Origin: Owenia fusiformis
Taxonomy: Eukaryota > Annelida > Polychaeta > Sabellida > Oweniidae
Direction of reading: 5' to 3'
DNA length: 64,000 nt
Assembly: GCA_903813345.2 (NCBI GenBank)
Contig: CAIIXF020000001.1
Location: 8,681,098-8,745,097 of the forward strand
The position numbers and the translations under genes are program-made. This document shows, one piece after another, positions 58,153-64,000 of the stretch. Position 1 is the stretch's first letter; every line of letters starts with the position of its first letter. The notes under the pieces were generated by a model. It was given only the letters and a program-made list of their open reading frames with translations. It was not told where the DNA came from and made no database searches.

Positions 58153-59253
58153 CTAGGGCCAACCAAAATTTCTCCCAACCATACGATAAAATTTTTTGTT
58201 GTGATTATCAAAATATTCATGCAATTTGTCAATAACATCAGGATCAACATCAGGATGTTTCCGACCTTTACTTTCTGCCAGACATTTTTGTCGATCTGCC
58301 ATTTGCAAACAATAAAATCCCCTGCTTTTATTGAAGAAAAAATTGTCTTTTTGTATTCTGTGAGGTAGATTGAGGAATTCTTCAACTTTATACATTTCCT
58401 TATATGGGTTATTGACTAGGTTTTCCCCACTGACAAAATGAAACTGTTTCAAAGGGAAGTATTCCAGCCATTGTTCCAATTGTCTGTGATATATTGAACG
58501 TCTGACAGCAGTATATGAGCGTCTGATGTCATTCGTGTCTTCATCAATAACAAGTTCTTCAAAGGTCTCATGAGGTTTGTTTTTCAAAACTTTGGTGGCA
58601 TGTATTTGAGTGTAGTCTGAGATAGCTCGTTCCGTAGGATCACGAACAACAACAAGTAGTTTGATTGAACTGTTCATAGCATACACCCTTTCAGGAACAT
58701 AATCAAAGTAAAAATATGCTGGAGTTTTCTCAATTGTTATTTGATCTTCAAACGAGAATGGCATATGCTTCCTATACCAGTCTAATCCCAGGCTGTAATT
58801 GTCCTCATCATCGAAAAAATGCATTTCATTGGGTGCAGTAACGACTAAAGGGTGCAGGTTAAGAAAAGTCAACAGCGCCCGTGTGCCCCCCTTTCGCACT
58901 CCAATAACAAGACATTGAGGGAGATGACGTCTCGTGTGTTTGTAATGTAAATTATTTGAGCCTTCGAGAGTTTCATCATAATCACCAAGTGTCTTATCAA
59001 GTGTTTCTTTGTATAAGTTTCCGGCAGGAGCCAGAATAGGATTCTGAGTGCAACAAAATAATCGGCCTTGTACCATGCTTGTATTGAAGCATCTTACTAA
59101 TAAGAACACAATGGCTGTTAGAAATATAACAATGAGACCGATGATTTTGAATCGGGTCAGCTTGCACCAAGTAGGACACTTGCTGAATGTCGCTTGAGGT
59201 TTTTCATTGCCAGGAAGGGGTTTGTACTTCGGCTTCATTGCTGCGTCATACAT
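58153..59253 (-). CDS. HS3ST: Heparan sulfate glucosamine 3-O-sulfotransferase (HS3ST1/5-like)
   Basis: Golgi type II membrane enzyme that moves sulfate from PAPS to the 3-OH of glucosamine in heparan sulfate. The 366 residues show a short cytosolic tail, a membrane anchor at about 35-54 (FKIIGLIVIFLTAIVFLLVR), a stem, and the sulfotransferase domain from about 112 to the end. The 5'-phosphosulfate loop is VIGVRKGGTRALL (116-128) with Lys121; NEMHFFD (142-148) holds the expected catalytic Glu143; TIEKTPAYF carries Lys176; the 3'-phosphate site is VVVRDPTERAISDY with Arg204 and Ser212; Cys315 and Cys324 match the conserved disulfide, followed by ESKGRKHPDVDP. Length fits HS3ST5 (346) with a slightly longer N-terminus. 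Wording is intermediate between HS3ST1 and HS3ST5. The coding region is in one exon; the minus-strand acceptor TATTTTCAG at about 59342 shows a spliced 5' UTR. The start is the first ATG; a second Met at codon 6 is an alternative. Confidence 0.95.
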   Translation of the reverse strand: MYDAAMKPKYKPLPGNEKPQATFSKCPTWCKLTRFKIIGLIVIFLTAIVFLLVRCFNTSMVQGRLFCCTQNPILAPAGNLYKETLDKTLGDYDETLEGSNNLHYKHTRRHLPQCLVIGVRKGGTRALLTFLNLHPLVVTAPNEMHFFDDEDNYSLGLDWYRKHMPFSFEDQITIEKTPAYFYFDYVPERVYAMNSSIKLLVVVRDPTERAISDYTQIHATKVLKNKPHETFEELVIDEDTNDIRRSYTAVRRSIYHRQLEQWLEYFPLKQFHFVSGENLVNNPYKEMYKVEEFLNLPHRIQKDNFFFNKSRGFYCLQMADRQKCLAESKGRKHPDVDPDVIDKLHEYFDNHNKKFYRMVGRNFGWP

Positions 59254-59782
59254 CGAGAATGATAGGCTAATTCTGATTGTCTGTGTGTCATCTAAGCTTG
59301 GACGTCTTCACTCATCACATCACAAGGACTAATAGCAGCCTCTGAAAATAGAAATAGGTATTCATGTCAATAATGTTAACACTTGATTTAAAGATATATA
59401 AGTAAACACATGAATATCAATTAAATAATTGTCTCAATTAATTTCTGACACATTTCTTGTTATTAACCTGATTATTAAGTCACAACAAACTTATTGTTCA
59501 TTATATATACGTACATGTCATATTTTCTATCAAACATAATATTTTCTCAAAAAGATCTAATAAATCACAATTTGAAGTTAATAAAAAGCAAGATGCAGAT
59601 ACAAAACATGGAGCCTTGGAGAGTTAAATTGCTTTAAGATGGCAGACATATTTTGTGTATAAGTATGGAAACACAAATATAACAAACTGACATCTATTTT
59701 AAGTTGAACATTTTGATTATTTGTCTAACTGTATGAGTATATTGCGGCTTATTGCCTCTACGCTAAACAGGCTTATTAAACA

Positions 59783-60056
59783 ACCCTGTCTATCAAACAC
59801 TCATGTAGATCAAACACCCCCTTCTCTTGTACATCAAACACCTCTGTAGATTAAACACCCCCTTCTCTTGTACATCAAACACCCCAGGCTTATCACACAA
59901 CCCTGGTCTATCAAACACCCATGTAGATCAAACACCCCCTTTTTTTGTACATCAAATACCCCAGGCTTATCAAACAACCCTGATCTATAAAACACCCCTG
60001 TAGAAAAACACCTCCATCCCTGATATATCAAACACCCGCTAATGAATCAATCAACC
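59783..60056. repeat. TATCAAACACCC minisatellite
   Basis: Degenerate tandem units built on CTATCAAACACCC, GTAGATCAAACACCCCC and TTGTACATCAAACACC, giving higher-order blocks of about 55-60 and 115 bp. The open frame across it on the minus strand is an artefact. Confidence 0.8.
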
Positions 60057-60698
60057 CTTGTCACCAAGCAACCTGAACCTCAAACATGTCTAATGAACTA
60101 TCAGTGACAACAAATACAAATAAAAGCTTCCTTTAAATCATCTAATCAGACAAAAGTCTCTGGTCAACCCCTTCAACTAGTACTTCCCTTTCTCTTTCGC
60201 TGTTACTTATTATGAAGATAGGCAGTCAGCTTTTAGAATCAGATAACTGCTATTTAGAAAGGGGGACAGGGGGGAGATACGGGGGCTTGATGAAAGATTA
60301 ATCATACATATTCTCAAACTGCCAAAAGTTTAACTAAATGTCATCATAGAGCTATGCTTACATGTTTAAATGTAACAATCCATATTTGAAGAATGACAAT
60401 CTCGTATTGGCTCGATGAGTTTAGAAAAGAGTATGAGTGAGTTAATCACACTTGCAAAGGTAAAGGATTAGATAATTTCCACAAAGTATGGAGATTTTGT
60501 GTGATTCTTTCAAAGACTGTGATAACTTTTTTTTACAATCAGCAAACTATGATGGGACAAACACAGAAACAAAAATTGGTATTACAGTATCGTTGTTATA
60601 ATCCATTTATTTTACAAAGTTGACAACAATAGTACAAACATAATTTAATAGTGATATCTTCAATGAAACAAGACATTAACATGCAAAATGTAACCACC

Positions 60699-60966
60699 CA
60701 CTGGTGGATCTGGAGGGGGCCTTGTGTGGGCCAAGAAAAAAGCCCTTTAAGCCCCAAAAAGTGGGTATTTTTATCATTACTGGGCCTTTTAAGGACTTAT
60801 TTTTTAGTTTCAGGCCAAATATTGGTGAAAATGGGCCTCAAAATTTCAAAATTTGGGCCCACTTTTGGGTTTTAGGGGCCCAACATTTTTTTCGGTACAA
60901 GTGCTGAACTTTTTTTCTCTGACCTAAAATTTGGGCCCGCCTTGTTGGTTCCCAGATCCGCCCCTG
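60699..60966. mobile_element. 268-bp MITE with 5-bp duplication CCACC
   Basis: Left end CACTGGTGGATCTGGAGG and right end CCAGATCCGCCCCTG are imperfect inverted copies; CCACC flanks both (60694-60698, 60967-60971). GGGCC-rich inside. Two short plus-strand open frames here are incidental. Confidence 0.75.
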
Positions 60967-61138
60967 CCACCTGTCATTTGTTACAAATGCTGGCCGGCAC
61001 TTTTGGTGGTGACATAATAAATATAATCATAATAGCCCAAAACGAATCTTGTTATTAACACCCCGACATTTGAACTCGGAATCCTACAAATACTCGGACT
61101 TCAGCAAACATGAGGTTTGGGCAAATTAGGTTCAATTA

Positions 61139-61513
61139 TTATGCCCGGCATAAGAGAAGATCTGTTGTTATGCCGGGCATAAGAGTAGATCTGTTGTTAT
61201 GCCGGGCATAAGAGTAGATCTGTTCTTATGCCGGGCATAAGAGTAGATCTGTTCTTATGCCCGGCATAAGAGTAGATCTGTTCTTATGCCCGGCATAAGA
61301 GTAGATCTGTTCTTATGCCGGGCATAAGAGTAGATCTGTTCTTATGCCCGGCATAAGAGTAGATCTGTTCTTATGCCCGGCATAAGAGAAGATCTGTTCT
61401 TATGCCCGGCATAAGAGAAGATCTGTTCTTATGCCCGGCATAAGAGAAGATCTGTTTTTATGCCTGGCATAAGAATAGATCTGTTCTTATGCCCAGCTTA
61501 AGAGAAAATCTTC
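61139..61513. repeat. 29-bp palindrome-bearing tandem repeat, 13 units
   Basis: Each unit is TTATGCCSGGCATAAG, a perfect hairpin with odd centre S (C or G), followed by AGTAGATCTGTTC, which itself contains AGATCT. Units 1, 5, 6 and 8-11 have C at the centre, units 2-4 and 7 have G. Units 12 and 13 are degenerate. Later units carry AGAAGATC instead of AGTAGATC. Confidence 0.92.
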
Positions 61514-64000
61514 TTATTTCGGCTTGAGATAAGATCAAGAGTAGAGACATGGAACACAAAAACATGCAGATTTATGTAGATCATTTAACAAAATTCCTTA
61601 AATTACAATTGATATTATACTTTATTTTCAGTCATGCCAACGCTGTTATGATCATTTGGCAACTATTTAAACACTTCTTTACAACACAATAGTCACATTT
61701 TTATCATTTTAAAGAATATAGGAGTTTAGCATAATTAAATAGTTGGAAATAATTGATGTCTAGCCCATTTACAGGAAAAGAATCTTAGGCCTAAAGCAGT
61801 TCCCCAACATCATTCAAACATCACATTTATACTATGATTTTAACATCATAATGCTACCATTTCTTTTTCTTCATTTATTAAGAAAATCCACAGATCCTTC
61901 GGTAAGACCTTATATATCATTGGTTTTTTAGTCTTTTAAAACAACATAAATAATTGAAAATAAATATGAATATTGGCTATTTTGTTTAAAATATTTGGCT
62001 TGATTTTGGTCAGCTGAAATCACCAAAATGACCTGCGGTCAATAAGTTTATATAGCCACCAGTAAGATACTGCTTGTTTTAAGTGCAGATTGAATTACAA
62101 TGTTTACTATTGTCCACATACTGATACAGGATAAAAGGTTAAGTTAAGATAGTTAGAGACCATTCAGATATTTGGTGCAGGATTTTATAGTTTACATCTA
62201 GACATAGTTCTATAACTAATCCCAAATAATTTATTTGAAGACTCAGAAACTGATCCAATATGCCAACTTACACTTACAATACTACGAAATGTAATTATAG
62301 ATGTTAGATATCTTGTACTTTCAGAAGAAATGAAGAAGAAAGTAGATTTCTAATTTAGCCTACATGTAATGTATGGCCCTGTAGTGACCCTTGACCAATT
62401 AGTCATTTATCACAGTTGGAAAAGATATATCTTTGATGTCTTTAAATGGATAAAAATCTTATCTTGACCTATGGCCCAAGAATTTTTTTAAATAAAAATA
62501 TTTTTTTCAAAGAATCAAAGAAAAGTGTGAAAAAATCTAGAGAATCCCCATACCTTCTATGTTAACATTTCCTGAATTTTTATCATATGACTGCCATCTA
62601 TAAATGGAATTAGCTTAGGCTAAAAGGGCTTATTCACTCTTGTTACAAAGAATTCATTTTTTTTTATTCCTTTAGAGTTGACACTTTCCACTATTGCAGG
62701 TCAAAAGACAATTGACTGTCATTAAAGCTGAACTAAGAACCACATTCATCCATTCAATTATTGAATATTAAACACAAATGAAATCTAAACCTTTCCTGTT
62801 ACATGTAGTGCACTGAAGCTATTTATATATTAATCACATATATGCTTTATCCCTAAATTAATACCTTGTAATACAATGCATGTTACATTTTATGTTTTTG
62901 TATTTCCAGGTTTGTGCTGTGCCTTTCCTAACCCTGCTTAACAACTAGAGCCTTTGTAGTGAACTCTCACCCTCACCCATTCTGCCAGTATAATTGTACA
63001 CAGCCACTTGGGCCTATTAGTTAGCATGCTGTAGAACCGTGCTTGGCTTCTAGACACTGCTAAAAACTGTACTCTCGGTAGAGGAAACATACCTCTTGGT
63101 GTTCTTGACACTATTACTCTAATATAAAATATACTTTTTTTCTCATTGGAATATGTACTAACTTTACTCCTGTTATATTTCTAAGCAGATGCCTCAAGTT
63201 GAAAATTCAATATTGTTTGAATTCTCAAACTTTATAAACTTAACTTACCCTATATTCCCTACAAGACTACGTTGCATGATTTTATAACCATATTCAATTT
63301 TGTTAAAACTGATAGCAGAGGAATATACCAGGAGTACAGTATCATCTTCTTGAACAATATTTGAACTGCACAATCAACACAATCTGATAATGCATCTAAC
63401 AGTTGTTCATATTTCCAATCTCACCAATAGTATGTTGTTATGTTTCTTGCTATTATTTACAAAGTCTTATTTCATTAAACATCCAGAATTTTGCAATTGT
63501 TTAATTAAAACACCTTAAAGTTTAATTCACTTTGTACCTCTTATTTACACTTCCATTCAAATGTTTGGCCTCAACTCTTATAATTAGGCCTAGTGGATAT
63601 TTTTTCTCCACCTGTGTGTCTGAGATAACATATTCATATTCTGTATCTAAGCTCATTGAAATAAATGTAATAAATGATCTCAAAAATATATAACATAGTC
63701 TAACATTTGGAAATCCTCTCTTTCTTTATTTCAACTCAGGTCTGTAGGGCTGTCAACAATAAATAGAGATAGGCCATTCAGAGTGTAATGCATTATGTTT
63801 AGTGTTCAATCCCTGTTATGATTTAGGATTTTTTCAGAAACCAAAGCTCTCTTCAGATTTGTACTCTTGTCAGTACTTTAAACATATAATTAAAAAGTTT
63901 TAAAACCTCTGTCGATAGGATTCCTGTTTAAAGTTATTTCTGTTCAACATCCATACAGTCCTGCATTATAACAATCCATGTCAATGGATAAGTGAAGAGT

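Larger units (their letters stand above)
59254..64000. other. HS3ST upstream region, no further gene seen
   Basis: Contains the start of the HS3ST 5' UTR exon (to 59341) and intron or promoter sequence. Structured parts are the minisatellites at 59783 and 61139 and the MITE at 60699. From 61514 to 64000 I see only AT-rich sequence with no exon, repeat or RNA gene that I can support. Confidence 0.65.

Noticed and set aside
60651-60907. Two overlapping plus-strand frames near 60.7 kb
   Set aside because: They run across a GGGCC-rich MITE and show no conserved coding signal.
61139-61513. Regularly spaced palindromic repeats that superficially resemble a CRISPR array
   Set aside because: The units are contiguous 29-bp tandem repeats with no variable spacers, in a eukaryotic genome. 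It is a minisatellite.

Overview
This window reads as nuclear DNA of a metazoan. It is AT-rich, with GT-AG introns of a few hundred to several thousand bases, compact conserved exons, and many small inverted-repeat transposons. The genes (LAMMER kinase, RITA1-type Notch regulator, glucose-6-phosphatase, heparan sulfate 3-O-sulfotransferase) are animal genes. The repeat style suggests a marine invertebrate, most likely a lophotrochozoan such as a mollusc. The species assignment is inference only.

Layout. (1) 421-27778, + strand: 3' two thirds or more of a CLK2-type LAMMER kinase gene; thirteen exons are mapped and the N-terminal exon(s) lie upstream of base 1. Two homologous 88/91-nt exons near 26.5-27.0 kb form a mutually exclusive pair. 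The introns carry several DNA transposons, including a 2.8 kb element bounded by TTAA. (2) 27779-34219: 3' flank with three related repeats whose ends begin ATCCCATCGAAC or close variants. (3) 34220-35158, - strand: RITA1-like gene with three VDExLFG motifs and a LWAP (PhiWPhiP-type) RBPJ-binding motif. (4) 35.7-42.2 kb: a dense cluster of MITE-like elements, several with readable target-site duplications. (5) 42262-45044, + strand: seven-exon G6PC3-like phosphatase of 346 residues. (6) 45.5-50.7 kb: more MITEs, then a 3.0 kb LTR element with 403-bp LTRs differing at one position that I can see, carrying a zinc-knuckle plus coiled-coil reading frame but no recognisable pol, itself interrupted by a 304-bp MITE. 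(7) 50956-51887, + strand: three-exon gene for a 105-residue secreted cysteine-rich protein. (8) 58153-59253, - strand: heparan sulfate 3-O-sulfotransferase with its coding region in one exon. (9) 59.3-64.0 kb: no gene seen, but two minisatellites (one of 13 palindrome-bearing units) and another MITE.

The genes are not functionally linked: CLK acts on splicing factors in the nucleus, RITA1 on RBPJ and tubulin, G6PC3 in the ER membrane, HS3ST in the Golgi. The most interesting items are the forced mutually exclusive CLK exons, the pol-less LTR element carrying an unrecognised protein, the TTAA-targeting element families, and the hairpin satellite whose central base alternates between C and G.
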